A DNA stretch of 64,000 bases from Adenophora triphylla var. japonica. Its lineage: Eukaryota > Streptophyta > Magnoliopsida > Asterales > Campanulaceae. The position numbers and the translations under genes were made by a program. The notes below the pieces were generated by a model. It was not told the DNA's origin and made no database searches. It saw only the letters and a program-made list of their open reading frames with translations. Position 1 is the stretch's first letter. Every line of letters starts with the position of its first letter. Where the stretch lies: contig JAFEMH010000937.1 of NCBI GenBank assembly GCA_022495995.1, forward strand, positions 372,001 through 436,000. Reading direction: 5' to 3'. This document shows positions 22,026 through 31,384 of this stretch, in pieces.

Positions 22026-22262
22026 TACTCCCTTCGTTTCAAAATGTTTGTCTCATTTGACTTTTTTGTTGAAGTTTGACCACAAATTTATGAGAGATTA
22101 ATCATGTTCATGAAATTCTAAAAGTTGTTGTTGATAGTATTATTAATGGTGAATCAATAAGAATTTTTAGAATTTTATGAATATAATTAAATTGTCATAT
22201 ATTTGTGGTCAAAGTTCAACAAAAAAGTCAAATGAGACAAATATTTTGAGACGGAAGGAGTA
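22026..22262. mobile_element. Near-perfect palindromic Stowaway MITE
   Basis: 237 bp. Starts tactcccttcgtttcaaaat and ends as its complement (ttttgagacggaaggagta). Complementarity continues through gtctcatttgacttttttgt and gtttgaccacaaattt, about 70 bp per arm, so a transcript would fold into one long hairpin. Confidence 0.85.
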
Positions 22263-22452
22263 AATCACTTCTTTTTTTAACGTCGACAACTCAAATGCAA
22301 AATTTGTCGTGATAAGAAGGAGTTATAAAATCGATCATATAGAGTTTTGACATAAAATGAAATAAAAGTAGACAATTTTTTATTTTATTTTTAAAGAAAA
22401 AGTAGACAAATTTGAGAAAGCAAGAAAGTGATTTATAAAAGGGTAGTAGTGC

Positions 22453-22460
22453 ATTCCCAC
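22453..22460. repeat. TSD of hAT element (attcccac)
   Basis: Exact 8-bp repeat at 23515-23522. Confidence 0.8.
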
Positions 22461-22656
22461 TATGGCTGGCAAAATTTTTCATTAAAGTTCCGTCAACTCA
22501 GACTGTCAATCGTCTGCAATTATAATTGGTACGTGATAGTGGTATGTCGAAATGTTGATGCATCACTGTACCAATTATGTGAAATTGGTTGGTATTCGGT
22601 ACTGAAATTTAAATTGGTTGATATACCGAGTACCAATTGTAATTTTTAAAATATTA

Positions 22657-22660
<4 letters not shown>

Positions 22661-22721
<61 letters not shown>
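22661..22721. repeat. (TA)n microsatellite
   Basis: About 30 TA units inside the hAT element. Confidence 0.95.
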
Positions 22722-22724
<3 letters not shown>

Positions 22725-22772
22725 TACTTAATTTATTTGACCTAACCGGCTAACCCAGACCTCACACAGCAA

Positions 22773-22931
22773 ATAGTTTCCAGTCGCACAAGTCTCTGCT
22801 GCTAAGGTACCCTCATACCCATTCTGACCCCAGTAGTATATGGATTTTCCTCCTGCATAACCCACTACTAGTATTAATAAATGTGATGATAAGAAAGCTA
22901 GTGAAATTCCTGACTGAAACTGAAATGCCAT
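22773..22931 (-). pseudogene. Captured class III chitinase (GH18) N-terminal fragment
   Basis: The minus-strand frame starts with Met at 22931 and a hydrophobic signal-peptide-like stretch (about residues 10-25, [16 protein letters not shown]). It continues [20 protein letters not shown] and ATGNY, matching the start of mature plant acidic endochitinases of the hevamine type (GGIxIYWGQNGNEGTL pattern). Homology stops at about 22773, and the frame ends at 22728 in unrelated sequence. The catalytic DxxDxDxE region is absent. In intact form these are secreted enzymes that cleave chitin. Confidence 0.8.
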
Positions 22932-23690
22932 GGATACTGAGTTTGTACTAGCTGTATAATATTTGTTTCCGTGTCGATTAATGTTTTGAAGATCTTCTTT
23001 ATGTAGGAGGTTTGAGCCGTTTAATACACAAAGTTCTGTTTTCTAGCTAATTAGCTGCATATACACAATTTGAAGTAGCAGACAATCCTATGTAACACAC
23101 TTTAAGTATTTCAATTGCTCCTGATATTTTAGTGTTAATGTAACTGATGAACTGAGGTGTGACATTTTGTAATCTGTAACAGGCTTGGTCCTTCTTAAAG
23201 GATTCTCATGTGATTTTGAGGCTAGTAAGTACTTTGGAGATGGATTTATTATTATATTATAATCTTTTTTGAATTTTATAATGATGTACTATTATATTTA
23301 TTTTGTTTTAATAGAAAAATTGTTATTTTAATATATACATTTGGTAGAGTCTAGTACCAACTCGTACCAACCAAATACCTACCGTACCAACTTAGTTGGT
23401 ATACCGACTTAATCGATTGGTACTGGTATTGATTTTCATATACCAAGTTAAGCTTGATAGATACATGATATAAGCAAAATACACTTGATATACCTACCAA
23501 CCAAGCCACCCCTAATTCCCACTATACATGAAACTTAAAATTACGATGTGATTGGCACTAATTAGTTATTTTGACTAAATAAAATGGGAGACGTGAGCTC
23601 ACAATGTCCAAGTTTATAGAATAAATTAAATACTGCAACTCAATTTATGAATATTTAATATATATATATAATTATAAATATTGATATTTA

Positions 23691-24023
23691 TAACACTCCT
23701 TTTGTCTTAAAACAAAACGATAGTCTCATTTTTTTTTAGTGATTAATTTGATTGAAGTTTTGCTAATTTTTTTAAAAAATTATATTTTAAAACTTGTTAC
23801 TTCTTTTTAGTGATTCATTTGATTGAATTTTCGCTATTTTTTTTTAAAAAAATAAATTTTAAAACTTATTACTAGCACCACATTAAAAACAAAGTCGGTA
23901 TTTTTTTTAAAAAATTTCGTTAGAATAATTATTTTTTTAAAAAATATTTCATCAAATTTTATATAGCTTAATTACTAAAAAGATGGTTTATCATTTCAGG
24001 ACGATTTCAGGACGGAGGGGGTA
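23691..24023. mobile_element. Decayed Stowaway-type MITE
   Basis: Starts acactccttttgtcttaaaa and ends caggacggagggggta. The inner arms carry repeated tttagtgatt words. Confidence 0.55.
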
Positions 24024-24287
24024 TTATTAAGGTTGTATCAACAACAATTTTTATAATTTCATTTGTATAACTCAATTATCATAAATAATTGATTAAATTT
24101 AATAAAGTTAACTAGAAATATAAAACTATACTATTGAAACAAAGAGTAAATTGCATTAGATTTTCTTGAAAAAAAAAAAACAGTGCATTATTGTGATTTT
24201 ATTTTTGAGAGAGAAGAAAATAGAAATGAGTTTTTATTTTATTTTACTCTAGAAAAAAGGGAGTAAAACTTTTCCCATTATTAATTA

Positions 24288-24317
24288 CTAGTCACCAACC
24301 CGTCGGTACCCGACGGG
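24288..24317 (-). mobile_element. Helitron-type 3' end
   Basis: On the minus strand the hairpin CCCGTCGGGTACCGACGGG is followed by TTGGTGACTAG, a hairpin-plus-CTAG terminus. Its partner 5' end was not located, so extent is unknown. 24320-24749 shows nothing else assignable. Confidence 0.4.
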
Positions 24318-24749
24318 GATATGGAATTGCTTGAACCAAGTTAAATGGCATACAAAATATGTTTTGATTATTTGTTAATTATTGATGAGAGTAGAATAAG
24401 GCCACGTTTGGGATTGCGGTGAAAGTGGGTAAACGAACGTTCAACCCAAAAGTCGAAGCGAAAGAATGTTTGGGGAAAGGAATTGCGATCACGTCCGAAG
24501 TCCGTATAACGTGAAATACTGCGTTCCCATGAAGGCCCCGTCTGATACACAGTTTATAAAAAGGAGATTTTTAAGGACGAAAGCTTGCTTTATAAAAGGA
24601 GCTTTTGAAACGGAACATTTTGTTTTAAAATGTGTATGGTGTATCAAATCAAAACGCTAATTTAAGCGTAACAAAATATTACAATGGCATATTTACCCTT
24701 CTAAAAATATTCCTTTCGTTCTGAACACTTTTTTTTTCTCTTTCATAAA

Positions 24750-24987
24750 TACTCCCTCCGTCCCACCTCACTTGATACTAATTTTCATTTCGGGCCGTCC
24801 CACCTCACTTGATACTGTTCAAAATGGTAAGTTTTTACTCTCACAACACCAATCAAATCACTATTATTCCCACTCACTCTCTCTCCTACTTTACCTTTTA
24901 TACTCACAATATTTTTTCTCTCTCTTGCTTTTTCTTAGTTATCGTGCCCACCTCCTTAGTATCTAGTGAGACGGGACGGAGGGAGTA
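24750..24987. mobile_element. Stowaway-type MITE, short subfamily
   Basis: Starts tactccctccgtcccacct and ends gagacgggacggagggagta; nearly the same layout as 10490-10737. Confidence 0.85.
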
Positions 24988-25023
24988 AGTATTAATAATA
25001 AGATACATTTTTTAATAAAAAAA

Positions 25024-25327
25024 TACTCCCTCCGTCCCATTAATAACTTCACTTTTTGCCATTTTGGGTGTCCCATTGAAAGCTTCACCTTTTCTTTTTT
25101 GGCAAAGGAATCTTGACTATTCCCTCCACTCATTCTCTCTCCTACATTATTTTAATACTCACAACACCATTATAATTTACTATTCCCTCCACTCATTCTC
25201 TCTCCTATTTTCAAATTTCTCTCTCCTATTTTCAAATTACACTCACAACATTTTTTCTTCCCACCCACTTTCTTAATTTGCGTGCCGAAGTCAAAATGGT
25301 GAAGTAAATAATGGGACGGAGGGAGTA
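25024..25327. mobile_element. Stowaway-type MITE
   Basis: Starts tactccctccgtcccatta and ends taatgggacggagggagta. Contains a short internal duplication (ctctctcctattttcaaatt twice). Confidence 0.88.
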
Positions 25328-25559
25328 TAGTATATTAAAAAATTACTATTAACATGTCCAGATTGAAAATTTATTTTGGTGAATAATAACGATTTTCTTG
25401 TCAAAAGGCATATTTTAAAGTTAACTACAAAAATCAAAAAAAAAAAAACCCGTTAACTACAACTGGAAAAGTGACTTAGTATAGTCTACTTCTCCCTCTC
25501 TAACTCCCTCTCTAAAGGCCACACACTCTCTCTCTCTAGACTCTCTCTCTAGACGGAAT

Positions 25560-25745
25560 CCATGGATTCCTCACGCCAACCCTCGACGTCTCCATCTCCG
25601 GCCAAGCCCCCGTTCCGCCGCTAACACACAGAGTTCAAATTTTGAGATCGCTGCACGACAATCGAGGACGGCTGCCTTTTTGATTCCGATTAATCGGTGA
25701 AAATGTTCGTGAAGAAGCTAGTGGAGAAGGCTTCGCTAAAGAAGG
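25560..25745 (+). pseudogene. Captured 5' UTR and first exon (MFVKKLVEKAS..)
   Basis: A CT-rich, UTR-like stretch (25490-25560) is followed by GC-richer sequence and an ATG at 25703 reading MFVKKLVEKASLKK. The sequence then meets a good splice donor (AAG before GTAAGT, 25745). This has the look of a plant gene start, and the peptide resembles first exons of Lgl/tomosyn-like WD40 proteins, though I am not sure of that. No downstream exons were recognised. Confidence 0.3.
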
Positions 25746-26049
25746 TAAGTACAGTAATTTCACTTTGCTTTCACAATTTCGATTTCATTTCTCTCGTTAT
25801 TATCAATGGATCGGATTATGTGTTCTTCGTTGATTTGAAGTTTGAAGTTTGGTCTGTTGATTGAAATTTGAAAGGCTAATTTATTTGAGATAGTCACGAC
25901 GGATACTCAAATCGCAATGTTATTGCTTTGCTTTGATGGAATAGATCGTCACGACGTATACTCAAATCGCAATGTTGTCTTTTTTGATGTACGCGCAAAC
26001 TCCTTTGTTGTTTTTAGTATGCATTATAATCCTGTTGTTTGAGGAGCTT

Positions 26050-27350
26050 CGGTTTTTATTAACCAAGTCCTATTTTAAGCGAAAACAGATAAATATGAAA
26101 GGGTGGATGGAATCCGAGGACCTATTTATGTTGGGCTGGATGTGTCTTCGAAGGCAAGCACTATATGGATACGACGCTCGAGTTAAGAAGAAGGCACCGT
26201 GCAAGACTTGCAATTGCTTACCTAAATGGTGTTCTTTGTTGTTTTGGATCTCGTAAGAACAAAAAAGTTAAGACTTCCAAGGACAAAAAGAAGAAGACTA
26301 AGAACGAGGAGCTTTCCACACGGGTTCACGCGCTTGAAAATATTGAGGAAGGAATTGAAGGTAAGAAATGCTCAGAAGTAATAATTTCATTGCATTTCAA
26401 ATGTTCTTTTAGTATTCTCTTACTTGTTGTCCGTCCCATATCCCCTTTAGTGCGTGCTAACTTGAATCTTGATGACCGGGAATAGATAGTGAAAAGTCAA
26501 CCATGATGCCCCGGATCAAGTTTGAGAAGAAGTTTGAGCGATCACCGTGTTTATTGCTTCAACACTTATAGAAGATGGGGAGTTCCACCAGGTGCAACTT
26601 CGCATCATTTGTTAAAAGAAGCCATCCATGTCATTAGTTAATGCTTTGTTAGTCCTTGCTCGATGTAAGTTTCTCCTTCCATCTCCTGTTCTCATTTTTA
26701 CTTTGTTGTTTTTTGAGAAAAGAGATATAAAGGAAAATACAAACTCTTAGTTTGAACTTCATATCTTAACATGGTAATAATCCAAAATCCGAGCAAAAAT
26801 TTTAAGGACTTGATTTAAGATCCATAGGCGACAAAAACAATATGCGGGAAAAATAATTCACAAAATGATGCTTGAATCTCGAGAAAATTTAATTTAATAT
26901 CCATTCCAATATTACGCTCGGGTTTTACCGTTATCTGTCACACAAAGTAAGCAAGCTAAGTGCGACATCCATGCTACTTTAACAGCATAAATGATTAAAC
27001 TCGGAATGTTGAACAAAATAAAACTCTTTCAAGCAATGGAGGCTAGGTTAAACAAAGTAAAACTCTTTCAAGCAATGGAGGTTTTCTTCGAGAGGTAAGC
27101 TTTATACGGCTCTCATGAAAAGGTTCCCGAAGTTTATTTTCTCTTAAGATTTTACGCAATCCATGCGGATCAAACGAGATTTGGTGTAGAGGAACGGCAT
27201 GTTGTTGGAGAAGTTGTGTGTCGATGTGCCCTTTGCCATGATTCGGATATGGTTCTCCAAAAGAAACCGGTATTGGTCCCTATATCCAAAATTTAGTTAT
27301 ATTGTTGAATATGAGAGAGATGAGTACAAAAGAGTGTACTTAAACGTGTG
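26050..27350 (+). other. Broken coding-like sequence, not recognised
   Basis: Short stretches look protein-coding: a basic one at 26170-26360 (KKKTKNEELSTRVHALEN) and one at 27105-27290 (EVYFLLRFYAIHADQTRFGV, then CRCALCHDSDMVL) preceded by an in-frame stop. A 37-bp tandem duplication (aaactctttcaagcaatgga) lies at about 27005-27078. I do not recognise any of it; it may be captured sequence in a Helitron. Confidence 0.25.
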
Positions 27351-27469
27351 TGTCTAAGTGTCAAATATTCTCTCGCATCCCAATAAAATTTAAAAATAGC
27401 GAAAAATAAAAAGAAAAACTAAGACAAAATACAATAAAAGTGTTTTTGAAAATACTACGAATACACGAA

Positions 27470-29260
27470 AATCACGGCTGTCAAATATTTCCTTATACAC
27501 CACATTCGGCGTCTTGTCGTCCGATGCATCGTCTGAATCACCTATAATAACTTTAAGACCATTTTTGCTAGTAACTCTAGATAATGCAACATACAACCTG
27601 GCCATGATCGAAAACCGGTGTTGGAAGATATAAACCAACATGAGAGAGTGATTGCCCTCGGCTCTTATTTATTGTCATAGCAAAAGACACAAAAGTGGAA
27701 ATTGTCTTCGCTTGAATCATTTGGAAATTTGGACAAATCCGAAGGAGACATTACCATTCTAGGTATTGTCACTTCCATTCCCGCATTCTTCCCCGAAAGC
27801 ATCTTCCCTACAACAACGTGCTTACCTATACATGTTGAAGAAATTAGTTTTACATTTTACACAATTTAGAATTTATATTTAGTAATGATTACCTAATCGC
27901 GTAACAATTAATCTGGTGCCATTGCATAAATCTAAGGCCTGGTTGAGATTTTTCAAGAGCATAACTATACATCCAACCTTGACTTAAGAATATGGTTCGC
28001 CAATCTGAACATTTGATCATATTTAAAAATTTACGGTGAGAAAACATCTTCATTCCCGTGTCATCCTCCTCTTCTACACATATCGCATCGTAACTCAAGT
28101 ATATCTTCTCCTCTCCAGGAAATAGTGACATAACATAATCATTAATACTATCAACCGTATCGTTAGTTGGAGCAAGGACAAATTTCGACTATGGAAAAAT
28201 CCTTCGACATCCTTGTTTCGTAATAAGTCGGGATATATGCATTCAACGATTTTTGGAATAGGATTTGAAGAATCTCGAACCAATATTTCTGGGGCAAACT
28301 AATATCAACCTCTCCGTCATTATCTTCCCCAAAGAACACCGTCTCCAACCGATAATATCCATTGAGCAAAGTCTCTTATCTCCTCGGCCCGATCGAAGAA
28401 CCAACCTACATTAAGTTTGATGCAATTTAATTAATTATAACGACTCAAGAACACGTAACCACATTAATAATGAATAAATAATGATTACTCGCAATCTCAT
28501 GTTTTGAGTCAACCTTAGTACCTCACAATAACTCCAAAGATAAGACGAACAAATTGAGGCATGAACAATATCATGCCTGTTACCTTTAGGAACAATGGTA
28601 GAATCTGCATAAAGTCACCTCCAAGTACAACAACCACACCACCAAACGGCTTTTCGAGCATCTCGCCATTTGTTGAACGTAAGACATCCCGTAAACTACG
28701 ATCGACGGCCTCAAAACAATGTCTATGCGCCATTGGAGCTTCATCCCAAATAATTAGCTTAGTTTTTGTAGAAGTCCTGTCTCATCCGTACCAGGCCTTA
28801 ATTTATCGCAAGTAGAACTCTCATCGACACGTATAGGGATGCCAAACCTTGAATGTGCAGTCCTACCCTTAGGAAGTAGCAAAGAAGCAATTTCACCTGG
28901 AAGCTCTTTGGAAGAACAATTTCTCCCCGCTTCTTAAGGCGTAACACAAAGTCCTCCATAAGAATGTTTTACCGGTACCTCCATAACCATATAAGAAAAA
29001 TACACCACCATCTCCCTATCAACAATTTGAAATAATTTTATCGTAAACACCCTTTTGCTCGGGCGTCGGTTGTGGAAATAACTTTGGAATGCTCACTTTC
29101 ATCTCATCAATATCATAAGATGTCTCCTCTAAAATAAGCATATTTTCAACATCTTCAATGTCATGTATAATGGTTTAGGCATGTCCCCAAATTTATCAAG
29201 GCGACTACTATTACATTTCAAAGAACTTTTCTATCTCCACCAAAGCAATATTCTTGATTT
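27470..29260 (-). pseudogene. Helitron PIF1-type helicase remnant
   Basis: On the minus strand, in order: a segment with [24 protein letters not shown] sequence (28750-28680), [17 protein letters not shown] (about 28645-28595), PQKYWFEILQI (28290), FPGEEKIYLSYDAICVEEED (28120-28060), and finally [20 protein letters not shown] (27600-27540). These match motifs II, III and VI of the PIF1-like helicase of plant RepHel proteins, which unwinds DNA in rolling-circle transposition. Several frameshifts and stops break it, and no Rep (HUH endonuclease) domain is visible upstream. Intact termini were not found. Confidence 0.8.
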
Positions 29261-29617
29261 GTTCCTCACGAAGCTTATGTCCTGCAGTTATACAAAATAA
29301 TTTAAATATATAAGTAAAATTATGCCAATTATAAGTAAAAATTAATATACTAAAATTACTTTATAAATATAGTTACTAAGGAGTTAATAGATATAGATAA
29401 GTGATTCATGATATTATGTTATGATTTTGTTGATGTTCCAGATGTTTACTTTGAAGCTATACATGGATTTATATTTCCTTGAAGCTATAATTTGATTAGT
29501 GATTTATGTTTTTCTTCAATTAATTTTTGCGACAGCGGGAGTTAAAACTAATCTAAATTATAACTCAAAAAAATATGATAGGACAGAGAGAGTATTAAAA
29601 AGAAATATAATCATACC
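29261..29617. other. AT-rich intergenic with MITE end
   Basis: Contains only a MITE-like right end (gataggacagagagagta at about 29578-29595). The LTR begins at 29618. Confidence 0.4.
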
Positions 29618-29912
29618 TGTAAGTGCTCCAATTTGAGCTTGTTAGAATTTTCGTTAGAAAATTAACGGAAGTTATAACATTTCTAACAATTCCTAACTAT
29701 CCTAACATTTCTAACAAAGTGAGGGTAAAATGGGCATTGTTATTTAAGGTTAAACCTTAAAAAGAATCTTAAAAAGAAAAACAAATGAAGAAAACCAAAT
29801 ATAGCAATCTTTGGAAACATAATCTGGTGGTCAATTTGAATTTTGAAAAAGATTATTCCTTGTGTCCAAAGCCTGAAGCGACAATTAATGAACAAGTGCA
29901 CGCGAGGATCCA

Positions 29913-29951
29913 TCCGCGCGGACATGTTTGTATTTTCGGGAGGGCTATAAA
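29913..29951 (+). promoter_or_regulatory. LTR core promoter: GC palindrome plus TATA box in inverted repeat
   Basis: The palindrome TCCGCGCGGA (29913-29922) stands 22 bp before TATAAATT. The TATA box is enclosed by GGAGGGCT and AGCCCTCC, a perfect 8-bp inverted repeat. The same arrangement and spacing occur in the second LTR (46270-46308). Confidence 0.65.
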
Positions 29952-30251
29952 TTGAGCCCTCCGAGTCACAAAAATAAGGAGGAAGAACACAAATGCAACG
30001 AAGTTACGGCGAAATATAGAGAGAAAACGGTGAGAATTCTCAAGAATTGTCACCTTTTTCTTTCAATCTTTCCCAACTCATACTCATCCACTCACTCTCA
30101 TATCAAAGCCCTAAACACTCATACACTCAAGCCAAACACTCAAGAACACAAGGAAGATTGGTAAACCCTCCTCTTCCTAACCCTAAATCTCATCCATGCA
30201 TGCATCTTCAAACTACAAAATGTAGTTCTTTCATCTTTTTCTCTAGATCTA

Positions 30252-30292
30252 AGAAGATCACCATGGAAGACCATCTCCATGGATGATCTTCT
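30252..30292 (+). other. LTR hairpin H0
   Basis: AGAAGATCACCATGGA pairs with TCCATGGATGATCTTCT with a single bulge; 8-nt loop. Present unchanged in the second LTR. Confidence 0.65.
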
Positions 30293-30645
30293 ACAAAGAT
30301 CAACATTATTTTCAAAGCTTTTCTTTCTTACTTGCAAAAATGCACTTTCAAAACCCTAAAAAACCATTTTCAAGCACTAAATCTTGATTTCAAAGGGTAA
30401 AATCCCCCTCCCCAAGCAAATGAAATGCTTAGTCCTAATGTACCCCAAGGATGGTTTGGTATAGTTGATTCACCACTAAAATGTCTAGTGATCACTAACC
30501 AAAACCTAGGAAATGGGGACAAGCATGGATGCAAACCCCCCTTAAAATCATATTTTCTTTCTTGAGAAGTTGCTGTCCAGTAGCAAATTTCTCAGACCTC
30601 AGTCCATGGTCTTAATTTTTGGACACAGATGAACTTGGAATTTGG

Positions 30646-30677
30646 TGTTGACTACAAAACACTTTTTGTAGCCAACA
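30646..30677 (+). other. LTR hairpin H2
   Basis: TGTTGACTACAAAA pairs with TTTTGTAGCCAACA (one mismatch), loop about 4 nt. A weaker hairpin precedes it at 30563-30593 (GAGAAGTTGCT / AGCAAATTTCTC). Confidence 0.65.
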
Positions 30678-30766
30678 TCCAGAGCTTTCCAGAAATATTT
30701 TTACCTTATTTTTTGGGTGAGTAAAACTCCTCTTTTCAATTTTTCTTTCAGAGGCTAGTTCATCAG

Positions 30767-30806
30767 CTTCTGGGAATCCAGATCTCATATCTGAGGTTTC
30801 CAGAAG
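30767..30806 (+). other. LTR hairpin H3
   Basis: CTTCTGGGAATCCAGAT pairs with ATCTGAGGTTTCCAGAAG through two stem segments and a small internal loop. Confidence 0.6.
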
Positions 30807-31171
30807 GTTTTGACCCCTCAAATCTTCTCCAAAATGGAAATTTCTTTCACACAAAGTTTATTCAAGAAGTCTAGAGAAACTTTCATTCTCTGAGTTCATC
30901 CAGATTATGAAGTTTTAGGACCCTTGAATCCATTTCAAAATCAGGTGTCTGCTGCCATTTTCTTCTGGCAGAAGTGACTTCTCAACTTCAAAAGGTTTTT
31001 GAGTACCAAATCTCAAACCAAAAATTCTCCAAAAATCATGGGATCAGTTTAAAGTCTTAAAAGACATCTCAATTTTTACTTTTTCCAGTTTCAACTTATT
31101 TTGGCCAAAACACACACACACACACACACACACACAAATGATTTTCAGCTTGGAAGACTCGTTTTACGAGG

Positions 31172-31206
31172 CGCGTCGGGTGCACACTAACGTCCTTCCC
31201 GACGCG
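31172..31206 (+). other. LTR hairpin H4, conserved across LTR families
   Basis: CGCGTCGGG and CCCGACGCG form a perfect 9-bp stem with a 17-nt loop. It is followed by gtaacatgacctccgaacct. The equivalent hairpin at 50670-50705 has different stem bases that still pair. Confidence 0.75.
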
Positions 31207-31364
31207 TAACATGACCTCCGAACCTAAATCTCTGATCTCGGGCTTTTTTCAAAGTTTTGGCCCTTCAAAATTAAAATGGCGTGGCGACTCCGTTTTTTTT
31301 CCGGGTTTTATTTGGGTTTTTCAAAGAAACGCAAGAAAGCCGAATTTTTTCCCATATCGTCACA

Positions 31365-31384
31365 GTGGCGACTCCGCTGGGGAC
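31365..31384 (+). promoter_or_regulatory. Primer-binding site region
   Basis: GTGGCGACTCCGCTGGGGAC begins immediately after the LTR. Tat/Ogre elements use a tRNA-Arg-type primer and a site of this look; the tRNA identity is inferred, not shown. Confidence 0.5.

Larger units (their letters stand above)
22461..23514. mobile_element. Non-autonomous hAT element carrying chitinase fragment
   Basis: 1,054 bp between exact 8-bp duplications (attcccac). Ends are tatggctggc at the left and gccacccccta-type at the right (complement TAGGGGTGGC), a hAT-style imperfect TIR. Subterminal regions are rich in GTACCAA/TTGGTAC words (22530-22640 and 23345-23510). The interior has a (TA)n tract and a class III chitinase fragment with what may be its upstream region. 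No transposase. Confidence 0.8.
29618..31364 (+). repeat. 5' LTR
   Basis: 1,747 bp, TG..CA bounded. The copy at 45976-47730 matches it over its whole length with scattered changes, clustered near 29795-30010. It contains a TATA box (29945), a (CA)n tract (31108-31137) and several predicted hairpins listed separately. Confidence 0.88.

Noticed and set aside
25560..26485. Intact host gene starting at 25703
   Set aside because: Only one short exon with a splice donor is visible; following open stretches are not in a consistent series and Helitron remnants lie downstream.
31108..31137. (CA)n tract as an independent feature of regulatory interest
   Set aside because: A simple repeat present in both LTRs with different length; useful only for dating or marker work.
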